A stretch of 64,000 nt of DNA from Limnephilus marmoratus (Eukaryota > Arthropoda > Insecta > Trichoptera > Limnephilidae). Of the stretch, positions 43,399 through 54,433 are shown in pieces; position 1 is the first letter of the stretch; each line of letters begins with the position of its first letter. The stretch spans positions 38,242,962 to 38,306,961 of the forward strand of contig OU862928.1 of NCBI GenBank assembly GCA_917880885.1, written 5' to 3'. A program made the position numbers and the translations under genes. The notes below the pieces were generated by a model. It worked only from the letters and a program-made list of their open reading frames with translations, was not told the origin of the DNA and made no database searches.

Positions 43399-43733
43399 TC
43401 TGGAATTTATAAATTGAAATTTCTTATTGTAAATTTGATTGTGATTTCTTTTATATAGGTAAAACTTCGAGAAACTTTGAAATAAGGATTAAAGAGCATA
43501 TGAAAGCTTTAAATAATAATAGTTTCTCGGAGTTTGCCAACCATTTAATAGAAACTAGTCATACCTTTAATTTTAACAGTGGAATAGAATAAATTCATTG
43601 TAATGTCAATGGCATTCAGTTAGATAAATTAGAAATGTTAGAGATTAGAAAGAGTGTTAATGCAAATTTAAATAGTATTAATAATAAAAAATTGTTTTTA
43701 AATGACCCATTATTAAATCTATTCCCCTTTTAA
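43399..43733 (+). pseudogene. Penelope-like GIY-YIG endonuclease domain
   Basis: In the frame starting at 43,428 the translation is CKFDCDFFYIGKTSRNFEIR, then IKEHMKALNNNSFSEFANHL, with ETSHTFNF and LDKLEMLEIRKSVN. The YIG, the downstream R..EH and the SEFA.HL..T.H block define the endonuclease that follows the reverse transcriptase in Penelope-like elements. A piece in another frame (SGIYKLKF, 43,399) supplies the GIY half, so there is a frameshift near 43,425. One TAA interrupts GIE.IHC. The domain ends naturally at LLNLFPF. Reverse transcriptase is absent. Confidence 0.85.
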
Positions 43734-43863
43734 ATTTTTTTAAATTGTTCTATATTGCCCCTCGTCCCTTAAACATTATTTTATTTCTAATTTTATTATT
43801 GTTTATGTCGATTATTTTTCTCTATTACCTATATATATGTCTATATTTAAAATTAGTTCTGTC

Positions 43864-43908
43864 AAAACCCTGAAGAAGTCAGCTTTGCTGACGAAACATG
43901 TCGGTTTT
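43864..43908 (+). ncRNA. hammerhead ribozyme motif, complete
   Basis: All parts are present in order: stem I strand AAAACC, core CTGAAGA, stem II GTCAGC-TTT-GCTGAC, core GAAA, stem III AC-AT-GT, cleavage triplet GTC (predicted cut after 43,902), stem I strand GGTTTT. Minimal hammerheads with a very short stem III are known from Penelope-like elements. This is the best of about a dozen in the window. Confidence 0.75.
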
Positions 43909-43955
43909 ATAAACAATAAAAGTGGTAAAAACCAAGTAATTTATTAATTTCAATT

Positions 43956-44392
43956 CTTTCACTTAACCATTTTTTTAGTGTGCATTTCCTTCTGAAACTC
44001 AATTCACAGCTTTTTATTGCGTTGGGTAACATGTTGTAAATTATTGGAACAAGGTATTCTAGAGTTCTTTGAACGTATTTATTTAGGTATCTGGGAATTA
44101 TAAGTCCATCGTTTGCAGTTAGTCTTGTATTATGAACATGAACCACTAGTTTATTATATTCAGATTGAGAAGTATGCTGATTCGCAATTTTAAGCCACAA
44201 TATAGCACGAACAGATAATAAATTTACAGAGTTGTATAGTAACGATTTTGGTATACCATGTCTTTGTTCGTATTCAGTTTTTTTAAATAATAATTTTACC
44301 AAAGAATATTGTACGTTTTGCACTGAAAGAAGATTTGTTTTTGTTGAATGTCCCCGTGTGGTTATTCCACGTCTTATTAGGGATTCCGCCAA
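43956..44392 (-). pseudogene. LINE C-terminal region (Jockey-like)
   Basis: The frame reads LSVRAILWLKIANQHTSQSE, HVHNTRLTANDGLIIPRYL, NKYVQRTLEYLVPIIYNMLP and SFRRKCTLKKWLSER. The pattern TR...DGL.IP....Y.QRT..Y..P..YN.LP..IK...F...LK.WL is the terminal block of Jockey/CR1-like LINE proteins. The last codons come from the Penelope arm, which truncated it. The start is arbitrary. Confidence 0.7.
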
Positions 44393-44439
44393 TTCATTTA
44401 TATATTTTTTTTATTTGCATTTGAAACGGTCTTTCTGGC

Positions 44440-44640
44440 TAATTTGTCGCTTTTGGGAACAGATCAGTTCTCATAGATTACCGTCATGGTGAGACATATA
44501 ATCTAAACGGTGTTAAAAGAGAAAACACACTTTATATTCGAATCAAAAAATTAACAATAGAAAAATTAAATTGTGCATCCTCTATGAAACCAAAGTTTCC
44601 CTAGTAATTTGAGAAAATTTATGAAACTTCGTCGATTTTT
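44440..44640 (+). repeat. dispersed repeat I, copy 2
   Basis: Matches 6,090-6,325; see there. Confidence 0.5.
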
Positions 44641-44877
44641 TTTTAAATGAAAAAAAAAAAAATAATAATAACATGGAGGTTGGTTAGTATAATATGTGTA
44701 TGAACAAAGAATTCTATGTATGTAGTTCCTAACTAGACTCTGTACCCGGGAAGAATAAGGATGCAAGTCCAAAAAGGTAAATGTTCAGGAGAGCCAAAAA
44801 ACTTTTTTTCTGTAACTATGGTCTCATAACTTCTTCGGATATCCGTGCTGATAGATAACAAAAAAATTAATGATTAA

Positions 44878-45334
44878 GATGAAGTCATAGTAAATAATGC
44901 AAAATCATATGTTTTTGTTTTGAAAATTTGATCGCTTAGAAGTATTGTAGATGCTTCAATTAAATACTGCGTGTAGAACATACCTTGGCCCTTAAAAATA
45001 TCGGTCATTTTTTTACAAGTCTTTTAATAAGCCTATAAAAAAATAAAGTATAAGGTCTAAAAAACACACTTTGAAGTCCAAACTCTCCTATTTATAAATC
45101 CCTTTTCGGATATGGTTTTATTGTGTAATGTGGCAAATTCAGTTTATTTTATAATAATCGCAAAAAAAGTTGATCTTTACACCCAATCTTCCCAAAATAA
45201 AATAAAATATGCATTTTCGCGTTGATATTTTACAATACGGCCGCTAGTCGACGAATTCGGTTATTCAAAGTGACCCCTATGGCGTCCACCGAAGAACTAC
45301 TGTCAACGGCACAGTAGTGAACTAGTGGATCGCC
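44878..45334 (-). mobile_element. 457-bp TTAA-flanked element, copy 1
   Basis: It is almost identical to 59,366-59,822 in the opposite orientation and exactly the same length. TTAA flanks both copies on both sides (44,874-44,877 and 45,335-45,338 here). A TTAA target suggests a piggyBac-type non-autonomous element. However, the ends (GGCGATCCAC and GATGAAGTCA) are not inverted repeats, which is unusual for that class. Confidence 0.75.
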
Positions 45335-45338
45335 TTAA

Positions 45339-46784
45339 ATCAATTAATTAGTTTTGTTTTAAAAACGAGCAAATAAAACTAAATATTTTGTATGTAAAGC
45401 CTTTAAAAATATTGTTTAAAAAAAACGCTACAAAAAAACACGGACTTGAGTCCTTCTGCTTCAAAATGAAATGGAATGTTTTGGTATGACATGTGGTGTA
45501 TCATGAAATTTCTTCCAAACATTGATCCTTCTATAGTGTTTAGTTCTGAAACAGTTTGAAAGCTAAACCCATGTTCCCAAGTCCTTCATTGTTCATTTAT
45601 TCCTTTGTCTTCCTCCTTTCCTCAAAAGTCCCTACAAAAGGAAAAGAAGTAAGTACGTGGAACCCATCTACAAGATTAGCACCAAAATTTAAAATTACCT
45701 ATCTGTACGAGTTGAAAAATCGTCGCAATTGAAATGAACCCCAAAAGTGTCAGTAATTGTGACCAAGTTGTGCAGTTATGGAAGTGAGGTGCAGCCATCA
45801 CCAGGATCGGTCCGAAACAGCTGATGAATCCATCAAAAGGTAGGGACTTATCCTTTCGTTTGCCGTTTCCAGTGATTGAGTTAAAAACGCAGTCAATTGT
45901 CTTGTTATCGCAAAATTCAGATTTACAGTCCATATCTCTCTCGCGTCACGGCATTGGTCTTGACACATAGAAAGCGTAGTAATGTTAGAGGCAGAAGGAT
46001 GCAAATGGACTTGAGTCATAACAATCAAAATGCAACTAAATCATAAAGATGAAAATCCATGCACATCTTTTTGCTTTTAAGATAGTTGTTGCAGCAAAGG
46101 TAGATGCATCCGTATATTTTTTTTTAAATCCTATTTTTCTTCAAGATAGGACTTGTATCTTTCTGCCACTGATAAGCATGATAATTTACATGTCTGTATC
46201 AAAAACCCATTTCTTCAAATTTTGGACTTGCATCTGTATGGTCCTCGGATACAGAACTAAATTGGCAAATATGAAATAATTGTGATAATTTCACAGATTG
46301 CTAAAAGGTATCGTACAGGAAGCTCGCGGATCGGCAGACATTGTAGAAAACTGTTAATTTTATGCATAAACTTGCCAATTAAATAAGCGATTCACGATTT
46401 TTTTACCATTATCAAATTATTTGTGTTTAATTTTATGCCTCGCTTGACTGTCGTTGAATTCGTACACAAAATAATTGGGTAATTTTGATTTCGGAAAATT
46501 TCCCAATATGATCAATATTAATTGCCAGTTTTGCTGCTAAATGGCATTGAAAAATATATCTAATGGGCGTAATCGCAAACGTAAATCATTCTTTTGGGAT
46601 CTCGTATTGGAAATTCGTACGAGTAAATCAAAGATATGATCGAAATGGAATAACAGCGTAACCCGTTACAAGTTACGTCGTTCTTGCCAATCAATTATCA
46701 ATCGAACGAATTTAGAGCAGTAGTCAGGTACTAGTCTAGTGCTCATGTGTTCCTTTGGTTTAGATACGATGAAAGAACTATAAT
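45339..46784. other. unassigned interval, 1.4 kb
   Basis: Frames at 45,676-45,933 and 45,798-46,028 (minus) contain scattered Cys but no recognisable domain. Nothing else found. Confidence 0.4.
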
Positions 46785-47880
46785 ATAAACAAAGAACAAC
46801 TTGAACAACGAGATACAATGTCATACAAAGAACAACTTGTCATTCAAGTAACAACTCGTCAATACAAAGAACAACCTATCAAACAATGCACTACAAAGAA
46901 CAACTTGTCTCATACACAAAACAATTTGTCAAGCAAAGAACAACTTGTCATACAAGTAACAACTCATCATCATACAAAGAACAACATATCAAACAACGTA
47001 CTACAAATAACAAATTGCCATACATAGAGCGTCTTGTCAAATATAACTACAATGCTACAAAGAACATCTTGTCAGATACAACTAAAATGTCACAAAGAAC
47101 TACTTGTCATACATATAACAACTGGTCATACAAACAACATCTTGTCAGAAACAACCATAATGTTATAAATAACAACTTGTCGTACAAATAATAACATATC
47201 ATACAAACAACAACTTGTCGTACAAACAACATCTTGTCAGACACAACTAAAATGTTACAAAAAACAATTTGTGAAAAAAAGATCAACTTGTCATACAAAT
47301 TCCAACCTATCAAACAACGTACTGCAGAGAACACATTGCCATACAAAGAACATCTTTTCAGATACAACTATAATGTTACAAAGAACAGCTTATCATACAA
47401 ATAACAACTTGTCATACAAACAAAATCTTGTCAGACACAACTACAATGTTATAAAGAACAACCTGTCTTACAAATAACAACATATCATACAAATAGCAAT
47501 TTTCAGACAACGACCTACAATGTAATAAGATCAACTTGTCATACAAATAGCAATTTTAAGACAACGAAATACAATGTAATACGACCAACTAGTCATACAA
47601 ATAGCAATTTTCAGACAACGAAATACGATGTAACAAGATCAACTTGTCATACAAATAGCAATTGTCATACAACGAACTACAATGTAATAAGGTCAACTTG
47701 TCATATAAATAGCAATTTGAAGACAACGAAATACAATGTAATAAGATCAACTTGTACAAATAGTATTCTCAGACAACGAACTACAATGTAATAAGATCAA
47801 CTTATCGTACGAAGACAAATTGTTAGTCAAAGAACGACAATGTAATTCAAGGAACCACTTGTCATACAAAGAACTAACTA
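46785..47880. repeat. 1.1-kb minisatellite
   Basis: The basic unit is about 20 bp, ACAAAGAACAACTTGTCATA, with many variants. From about 47,490 on, a higher-order unit of about 55 bp takes over (AACTTGTCATACAAATAGCA, then AATTTT.AGACAACGAAATAC and AATGTAATAAGATC). Frames read through it on both strands and are not genes. Confidence 0.9.
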
Positions 47881-48102
47881 TAATGCCACACAATAAAATG
47901 AACGATTATTTTTAAAGCTGTTTGACATTAGACCTGTGCTGACCCACAGAGATAGGGAATTTATTTAATTAATCTTAACGTGAATTAATATTGCAAGTAC
48001 AAATGCGACTTTGATATCGCCGCTATTCTGCAAAAAAGCAGCCAAGCCAAAGGTACAACTTTTGAGATAATACTCGCATATACTTCTTCTCGAGTCAGTT
48101 CT

Positions 48103-48435
48103 TCATTGCTGAGGATCGTGACCCCTACTCCTATTTCCATGGTGGACAAGGCACTTCCACTCCTCGTGGTTCTGCACTGCGTGGAGAGCCAAGGACATCC
48201 TAGTACCAGACGTCAGGTCACTCCAGCGCATTAGTGACCTTCCTCTGCTTCTTCTGCCAAACACTTTGCCAGTGACTACAAGTTTCTCCAAGTTGGAGTC
48301 CTCAGCTTGGCGAGCAACGTGTCCAAAGTATCTTAAGATACGTTGTAAGCAGATAGTTGAAAGCCTATTGTGGATGCCTGTACACATTTGTGCATCTGGC
48401 TGTCCATGGAATCCTTGGCATTTTTCTCCAATTTA
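48103..48435 (-). pseudogene. RTE-like retrotransposon, C-terminal tail
   Basis: The frame reads NRLSTICLQRILRYFGHVAR, then NLEKLVVTGKVFGRRSRGR, LMRWSDLTSGT and ends GHDPQQ. This order (RL.T.CLQR.L.(Y/F)FGH.AR, NLEK..V.GK..G.R.RGRS..RW.D, HDPQ) is the C terminus of an RTE-type family I recall from Lepidoptera. Upstream, across a frameshift, MPRIPWTARCTNV belongs to the same protein. The natural stop is kept; the element is 5' truncated. Confidence 0.8.
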
Positions 48436-48593
48436 ATCAACACATTTCGAGGGCGACTATCAGTTTTCTTTCCGCCGTAAAGAAATATGAGGAAAATCAA
48501 TGTGCGAACATGAGTCTTGACATCAAAGAGATCTTGGTGGTCTTCGTTATGCCTCTGTCACTTCATATCTGTATCTATGTATATATCAATATA

Positions 48594-48850
48594 CGAGGGT
48601 AGGCTGAAAAGTAATCAATACATGCTTGGACAGCGCGAACAAAATGAACCCCAGAAGCGCGCAGGTGGAATCTGGAAGTGACATTTCCCTATATACGCAA
48701 GCGCAAGTTTGATGTCGTTGAATTCATGCAGTGTTTTTGGAGAAGCGTAAGTATGGAGACGTGTTCTAGTGCTATGTCAATGCGAATTAAACAGCGTGCT
48801 CTTATCGAATTTTAAACTAATGAAAAACTTTACACCTTGGGACATTAGTG
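48594..48850 (+). mobile_element. mariner-like element, 5' fragment
   Basis: It starts at a TA with CGAGGGTAGGCTGAAAAGTA, a mariner-type end. After an untranslated stretch, the transposase start MSMRIKQRALIEF, a TAA stop, then TNEK, is encoded at about 48,775-48,825. The rest of the transposase and the right end are missing. Confidence 0.6.
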
Positions 48851-49215
48851 GGTGCATTATCATTTTGCTTCATATTCGACAGTTCTATGATCTTAGAATC
48901 GTTCATATCACCGACTTCTCCAAGGTCATTTAAGTAGGTACCTACCTAAACATTATTGACGTACGTATTAGATATCTACGCATAATTGTTTGTGGGTAGC
49001 TATATCTGTGTGTGTTAGAAGTAAGAATTGAACAGTCAACATCTCGACAAGTGGTAACCGGGCGAGGTTTTGATGTAACAAACGTATTTGCGTATTTCCT
49101 CTGTGGATTTTGACACTAGTGCAAACATTTTTTTTATATAATATAGATTTTGACCAATAGCTTGTTGGTAAGTTTTGCTATTTTTGATAAGTTACTCTTT
49201 ATAGGAGTTAGTTAG
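48851..49215. other. unassigned interval
   Basis: No feature recognised. Confidence 0.35.
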
Positions 49216-49223
49216 GGACACTT

Positions 49224-49794
49224 CATAGACATTCCAATTTAATAGACGAGAACATGACTGTGATTCGTTAAAAAATCAATCTGACAGTATATAGGCATCT
49301 CGCATTATAATATCACCATTTAGTTCTTAAAAGTAAAATCTGCTTTTGAATGAATAGACCTTTTTACATGGGAGCGCGAATTGCTCGCCACGTTATTAAC
49401 ATATTTGCGAAGTCCAAATACGGCAAAGTAAATTCGCATCTTTTCACATACGAATATTTTGTTGCCATATTTAGTTAAGACACTTTTACAAATGTTTCAT
49501 AATTTACATACCCCTGTAACCAGCGACGAGCACACTGGAGAACCGCCCACATTCGTTATGATCGACATATTTTAGGCTGTAATGTATAGCACAAGCTAGC
49601 ATTTTTGCCGTGTTATTTCGTAAAATGTACGATGCGAGCTCGACGCTAGTCAGGACAAGAATGATGACGTCACAATTTTTAGATTCAGGCGAGGCTCTCG
49701 CAAGCCCAGCCGGTTCCAAAGAACCGGTATGGGGAGGGGGAAATAATACGCTTTTATCACTTAGGGCAGGTCTATACATATTAATATGTCCATG
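49224..49794. mobile_element. hAT-like non-autonomous element H, copy 1
   Basis: Same family as 55,115-55,855. Ends CATAGACATT and, at the right, ATATGTCCATG. Flanks GGACACTT and GGACACAT agree at 6 of 8 bases, an eroded 8-bp duplication. Shares ATCTCGCATTATAATATCAC and GGGGAGGGGGAAATAATACG with copy 2. No transposase. Confidence 0.7.
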
Positions 49795-49799
49795 GGACA

Positions 49800-50215
49800 C
49801 ATCAAAAATCGTTAAAATTGCCTGAATTGAACGCCATCAACAGACGTTCAGTATACAAACCGTTCCATGCCAATTCAGAATGAAGTCAACTCACCACCTC
49901 TTTGTAAAATCATTAAAAGCTATGAATAAAAAGAAAAATAGGCAATAACCTTACCGAACGTATCTTATTTAACCACTGATTAACCTATTTAAAACTTTTC
50001 AGATGTATTGTCGGTTGTACGAGCAATAATCCAGAAACCTTCGCGAGGGTGGAAAAAAGGTATTTTGAGAGTTTATACATACAAACATACATACATGCAA
50101 GCAAGCAAACACACATTCATTTTTATATATATAGATTTTGAAATACATTAAACAACTCTAAGGCCATGACCAGAAATCAACTTGAAAATCACGATATATT
50201 CGTCATCCAAAACGT
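49800..50215. other. unassigned, with a possible Helitron end
   Basis: TTTTTATATATATAGATTTT at 50,119-50,138 resembles a reversed Helitron 5' end. Before it lie CATAC and AAGCAAGC repeats. No partner end was found. Confidence 0.3.
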
Positions 50216-50645
50216 TTTTTTTCTATTTTTTATTTTTATTTATTTATTTCTATGCTCTTACATACAGTATAAATACAATGACATAGAGTTAATAGATGCA
50301 ATGACAATTACATAAGGTGGAAGTTTAGTAAAACAAAAAATATTCTTAATATGAAACAGTAGGTAGTAGAGTGAAATATGATCGGTAACTGTATGTAATT
50401 GGTTAAAATGAATGTGGTTATGGATTGAGAACACCTCACTGGGAGAACCCGTGCTGAGGTGTACGCATGTATTATTATGCCATCATAAGTGATAGCACAG
50501 TATCCCCCTTGAGACTCTCAAGCAGGACTCCGTGGTACCACCCATTGTGGCAGTAATGTACATATAGTAGGTGTGGGTAGCTGTGTTGAGATAGTCATCA
50601 TAATATTATACAGACACAATGTAGTAAGTTGAGGTATGTTGAGCA
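50216..50645 (-). repeat. possible LINE 3' untranslated region
   Basis: TTTATTTATTTATTTCTATG at 50,239 would be a reversed AAAT-type tail, as in the LINE at 6.45 kb. The adjoining 400 bp carries no open frame. Assignment by analogy only. Confidence 0.35.
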
Positions 50646-51230
50646 TCATAATATACTAAAGTCGCAAAGGATAATACATTATAGTAAAAAGAAAAAAAAA
50701 TAAAGAATATATTTTACAAAGTGTGATATAAGTGTTTTTATAAAGAATATACATGAAGTGAACTTAGAGAGCAGTTGAGACGAAAAGAGAAAAGAAAAAA
50801 ACAAAAGTAGATGATATTAGTGCCAATATTTTAAAAATAGCTATGCAATATTAATCTATTTTGTCGGTCTAGTGGTATAATTTAAATACCAATTTAATTT
50901 TTATGTTTGGTTTGGAGTAAATAGGTTTTGGAAAAATAGTGTTCCTTTAGTTTTTCTCTATCTTTATTTTAGCGAAATGCTCAATAGATTAATTTATCAC
51001 AATACCGATGTTGTTATTGTCACAGTCGACAAGTAAGCGATTTTCTTAGATTCGGTGCGGTCAGACCTTCCGATAACAAATGGAAAAAAAACCGCATCGA
51101 ATCTGATAAAAACTAACCCAGTTTTGTAGACCGTATCTATTTCGTATTGCATTATCAGAGACGGATCTGTCAACAGGTGATTTGAATAAAAAAAGGAAAA
51201 TTTTTACATTTATATGTTTAATTGACTAGC
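50646..51230. other. unassigned interval
   Basis: AT-rich. No feature recognised. Confidence 0.35.
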
Positions 51231-51240
51231 CATGTAATAA

Positions 51241-51655
51241 TTGACGGCGGATGCGTTTGCCCATCTGCTGCGTGGCGGGCCAGATCGGGAGACTGGTTGA
51301 GTAAGGTCTTTTGACCTTTCCAGTCGGACTCTTTCGTCCCATCGCCGTACACCGCAGTGGGAGAGATAAATTCATACGTCCGTCATTCCTGGACATACTG
51401 ACGGGCCGGATCGGGAGACTGGTTGAGTGAGGTCTTTTGACCTTTACAGTCGGACACTCTCGTCCCATCGCCGTGCACCGCAGTGGGAAAGATAAATTCG
51501 TACGTCCGTCATTTCTGGACACACTGACCCCCACATCATATCTTTTTACTTTTCAGTACTTCATCTCCTTCCTTTATCTAAAACGACCCTCCACACAGCA
51601 TCCCCAAAGATTACATAGGCCATGAGGATTTTTTTTCCTCATAGCTATTGCAAAA
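51241..51655 (+). mobile_element. SINE-C, long form, with internal tandem duplication
   Basis: The segment GATCGGGAGACTGGTTGAG to GACACACTGAC is present twice in tandem (about 51,275-51,402 and 51,409-51,534). The hairpin and A-tail end is eroded. 5' truncated at GACGGCGGATGCG. Confidence 0.7.
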
Positions 51656-51865
51656 AGAAGTTCCAACTGTCTGGAACCAGTGGGAATGTGACATCCCCAA
51701 ATGGAAGAGAGTAGGTAAGGAAAGATGAAATGAGTGGAGAGAGGGAGAGGAAGGTTGGGAAGTACCTCGCTATTCAGACCTGGTCACCGAACACGGCTAA
51801 AGTAATTTCGAGCAATGTTTCGATTCTGAATGGTGGGCTTTCACCAGGGCAATACTGAGATTATA
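51650..51865 (+). repeat. dispersed repeat D, copy 2
   Basis: Matches 10,776-10,990. Here it lies between two SINE-C copies. Confidence 0.6.
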
Positions 51866-51887
51866 CATACAATTTGTTAATAAACTA

Positions 51888-52212
51888 TTTTTTTTACATG
51901 AGGTCCACACAGGAGGCCCTGAGGAAAATAATTTCCCTCAGGGCCTATGTCATCTTTGGGGATGCTGTGTGGAGGGTTTTTTAAGGAAAGGAAGGAGAGG
52001 AGAGTTCTGGGAAGGAAAAGGGTTTAAGGGGTGGGTAGGAATCTGGGGTTCAGTGTGTCTTGGTCATCTGCCTCCAAGACCTAGACAAACCACACCCCAT
52101 GAACCCGGGCACCCCTAGTAAATCACCATCAATTGGGGTGACCTATGGCAGAGGTGTTGGTTATCCAATAAAGGTTCCCGGGGCGGCGGTACCCATTCCC
52201 GCCTCCCGAATT
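51888..52212 (-). mobile_element. SINE-C, short form, near consensus
   Basis: Complete on the minus strand: head GGGAGGCGGGAATGGGTACC, body AGGATTCCTACCC-type C-rich region, hairpin, GTGTGGACCTCATGT and A8. This is the cleanest short copy and a good reference for the family. Confidence 0.8.
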
Positions 52213-52904
52213 TGACATTAATTACCTCTTTAAGAAAAACATTTTTAAGAAAGAAAACATTTAATGAAATCCTAAATCCCAGCTGTTGTTTGTCAGGTTT
52301 GTAAAAAAAATATAAAATAGAACAGTTTGTAATAAAAGATAAAAAGTACTCACGATTTGTTACGAATGCTACATTTACTTAAATCGAGTTATTATTATTG
52401 TCCTCAGTGTGGAAAACACAAGGTTTTTTTTATCAGAACAAAAAAGGATTCAAAAGGTATCGTGGATTTTAAAACTGAACAAAAAAAACAGAATTAGTGA
52501 TGCAAATCTGCCCGCACTATAAAAAAGTAAACTGGTAACTTTATACAGGTAGGAGCACTGAACGTATTACACTCCCTAGAAATGTGATCTAAACTGTTTG
52601 GAAGAAAACTTATGCTGACAATAAAAAAAACCTTTTGAGTCCTAGGCCCCAGACAGAACGGTGATTGGTGATTATGAATCTGTTGTGTTAAGAGGAACGT
52701 TTGCGACCCATTTTTGTAATATCAAATTTCTAGTACGGATATGAGCTACTTTATTTATTTTTCCTTTAAATTATAACATATAGTATATCAAAGATTTCAA
52801 TGTTTCATGATTTTATAGGCAACTTTGACAATTATTCGTGAGTAAATGAAAAACATAAAAAAATAATAATCTTACTATATTATTTATTATAAAAGTGTAA
52901 AGAT
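52213..52904. other. unassigned interval
   Basis: No feature recognised. Confidence 0.35.
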
Positions 52905-53012
52905 ATATAAAATAAAAAATAGAGCAAAAATCTCGAGGCAAAGGTCTTAAATAGCATTTAAAGCTTTTTTTCATATATACATATATACAATATGTATAAC
53001 TTGTAAAATAAC
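52905..53012 (+). repeat. repeat J, copy next to the RTE remnant
   Basis: AGCAAAAATCTCGAGGCAA and ATAACTTGTAAAATAACAG match 39,775-39,866. It abuts the RTE coding sequence directly. Confidence 0.6.
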
Positions 53013-53372
53013 AGCAGTCCACAATGGAGTCCTGGTACCTACCCTGATGTATGGAAGTGTGGCATTGAACTGGCAGAGGAAGGATGAAAGCAGACTGCAT
53101 GCTGTTGAAATGAGATCCCTGAGGCGTGTATGTGGTAAAGCCATGTATGATCGTGTGAGAAATGTGGAGATCCGCAAAGAATGCAAGGCTGATGTAAGCG
53201 TAATGAGTAAGATTAAGAAAGGGACCCTCAGATGATTTGGGCATGTATAGCGAATGAATGAAGAAAATAGTGTAGGAAGAATATTTGTCGCAAATGTGAA
53301 TGGTAGAAGAAGTCGGGGACGCCCGAGGAAGGTAGGCACGATATTTAAAATCCTTTCTAGAAAGCATTTCGA
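53013..53372 (+). pseudogene. RTE-clade reverse transcriptase, C-terminal region
   Basis: The translation reads VLVPTLMYGSVALNWQRKDE, RLHAVEMRSLRRVCGKAMYD, RVRNVEIRKEC, then after a stop FGHV and, in another frame, FVANVNGRRSRGRPRKV. The order LMYGS..W...D...L...EMR.LRR..G....DR.RN..IR.EC, FGH..RM, GRRSRGRPRK is the RTE C-terminal tract. Stops and a frameshift kill it. It extends the protein represented by its tail alone at 40,163-40,444. Confidence 0.8.
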
Positions 53373-53392
53373 TATGTTAAAATGATTCTTCA

Positions 53393-53480
53393 ATTTCACC
53401 AGAAGTAAGGACTAATTTAGCTTACTTCCGACAAAAGGAAACGCCCATAAAATACACTACTATCGGTTTATCTCTTCAGT
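53393..53480 (+). repeat. RTE-associated tail repeat, copy 2
   Basis: Matches 25,345-25,440. Confidence 0.55.
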
Positions 53481-53685
53481 GGGGGAAGAATAGGTGAAAG
53501 AGAAGGAGGCAACACACAAGTAATAAATATTAATGCGATGGTTAAGTGTAAAGTTGAAATAACCGTTATAATATTGTCTGCGAGAGAATAATTATTTTAA
53601 CCCACTGTGGGTTACGAATAATCGCAGGCAGACATACAGAATAATCCATCATGTTCCTACAACATCCAAAAGAGGTATAATTTTT

Positions 53686-53822
53686 TAAAGTAAATGAAGA
53701 AACTCAATCGAAAATCTGGAGACAGAAAAATCAGAAAAAGATATTGGCACCTCTGGGACTCGAACCCAGGACCTTTCGCTTTCCAGGCGACAGTGGAGGT
53801 TATCCACCTCTTACCCGCCCTA
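53686..53822 (-). mobile_element. tRNA-derived SINE
   Basis: The minus-strand head has GGGCGGGTAAGAGGTGGA (A-box region), loop CTGGAAA (anticodon position GGA) and the T arm CTGGGTTCGAGTCCCAG with a perfect B box. The body AGAGGTGCCAATATCTTTTT to CGATTGAGTT matches 2,455-2,510. The long variable arm of tRNA-Ser is missing, so it is not a working tRNA. Confidence 0.75.
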
Positions 53823-54213
53823 GTATAAGTAACAGATGGTTACTCCTTCAAGGCTCTCGCAAGATTCAAACTTTTTTGTTAAACGAAGCTACATTTATTT
53901 ATTTTAAACGAATCTAGACTTCCAGTGCCCTTGCATATGTTGTCAGTAAGCAGTATGCAAGTGCTTAACAGGAAAAACAAAATGCAAAAAAAAATAGGTT
54001 AGTAAGACAAAGATAAATTAAACAGGGCAAAAGAAAAACTCATTCATGAGGCTCCATGAGGCGGCATTGCATCTGTAAAAACCTGCAAGCACCTGCATAA
54101 AATAGAGAACATAAGTAATACAATAAATCTCTAATCAATTGGCAAGTACCAACAAAAAATGTGAATGGCTTTCGGTCTGACCATAAACTACACTTAGCTT
54201 CCGTGTCCCTAAT
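53823..54213. other. unassigned interval
   Basis: No feature recognised. Confidence 0.35.
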
Positions 54214-54433
54214 GTCGGCCATACACGCTACGGTCTACCGGAGAGGTGTTGGAGTAGGAGCAGTTTTTGCGTGCAGAATCGAAAATCAATTCTTTTGGGT
54301 GACATCGTACGCTGCAATCGATGCCATCGCAAAGAGAACTGAAGACCGCTCCGGTATACCCACGTCCCCATACACGCTACCGGCAGACCTGCACAGGTAA
54401 CCTCTCCGGTAGACCGTAGCGTGTATGGCCGAC
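54214..54433. mobile_element. 220-bp MITE with perfect 34-bp TIRs
   Basis: GTCGGCCATACACGCTACGG followed by TCTACCGGAGAGGT at the left is repeated exactly, inverted, at 54,400-54,433. Perfect arms indicate recent activity. The interior carries another CCCATACACGCTACCGG. Superfamily and target duplication are unclear. Confidence 0.8.

Larger units (their letters stand above)
43222..43955 (+). mobile_element. Penelope-like element with inverted terminal repeats
   Basis: Arms of 114 bp (43,222-43,335 and 43,842-43,955) are almost perfect inverted copies from ATTGAAATTAATAAATTACT to CTGTCAAAAC and beyond. Each contains a hammerhead ribozyme motif. Between them is a GIY-YIG endonuclease fragment. 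Terminal repeats, ribozymes and GIY-YIG together are specific to Penelope-like retroelements. Confidence 0.8.
42990..44392 (-). mobile_element. LINE (minus) split by a Penelope-like element
   Basis: LINE coding sequence (44,392 to about 43,956) and a possible 3' part (43,200 to 42,990, with a CCCGTT..AACGGG hairpin at 43,068-43,102 and a TTATT-rich end) flank the Penelope-like element. Whether the two outer parts belong to one LINE is inferred from position only. Confidence 0.5.

Noticed and set aside
44878..45334. Vector contamination, suggested by GTCGACGAATTCGG and GCGGCCG sites
   Set aside because: The restriction-site-like words lie in a 457-bp element present twice with TTAA flanks and natural divergence.
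46818..47477. Several 68-101-codon frames rich in N, Q, T and K
   Set aside because: They are translations of the 20-bp minisatellite and occur on both strands.
46785..47880. CRISPR array
   Set aside because: Units vary, there are no unique spacers of constant length, and the surroundings are eukaryotic.
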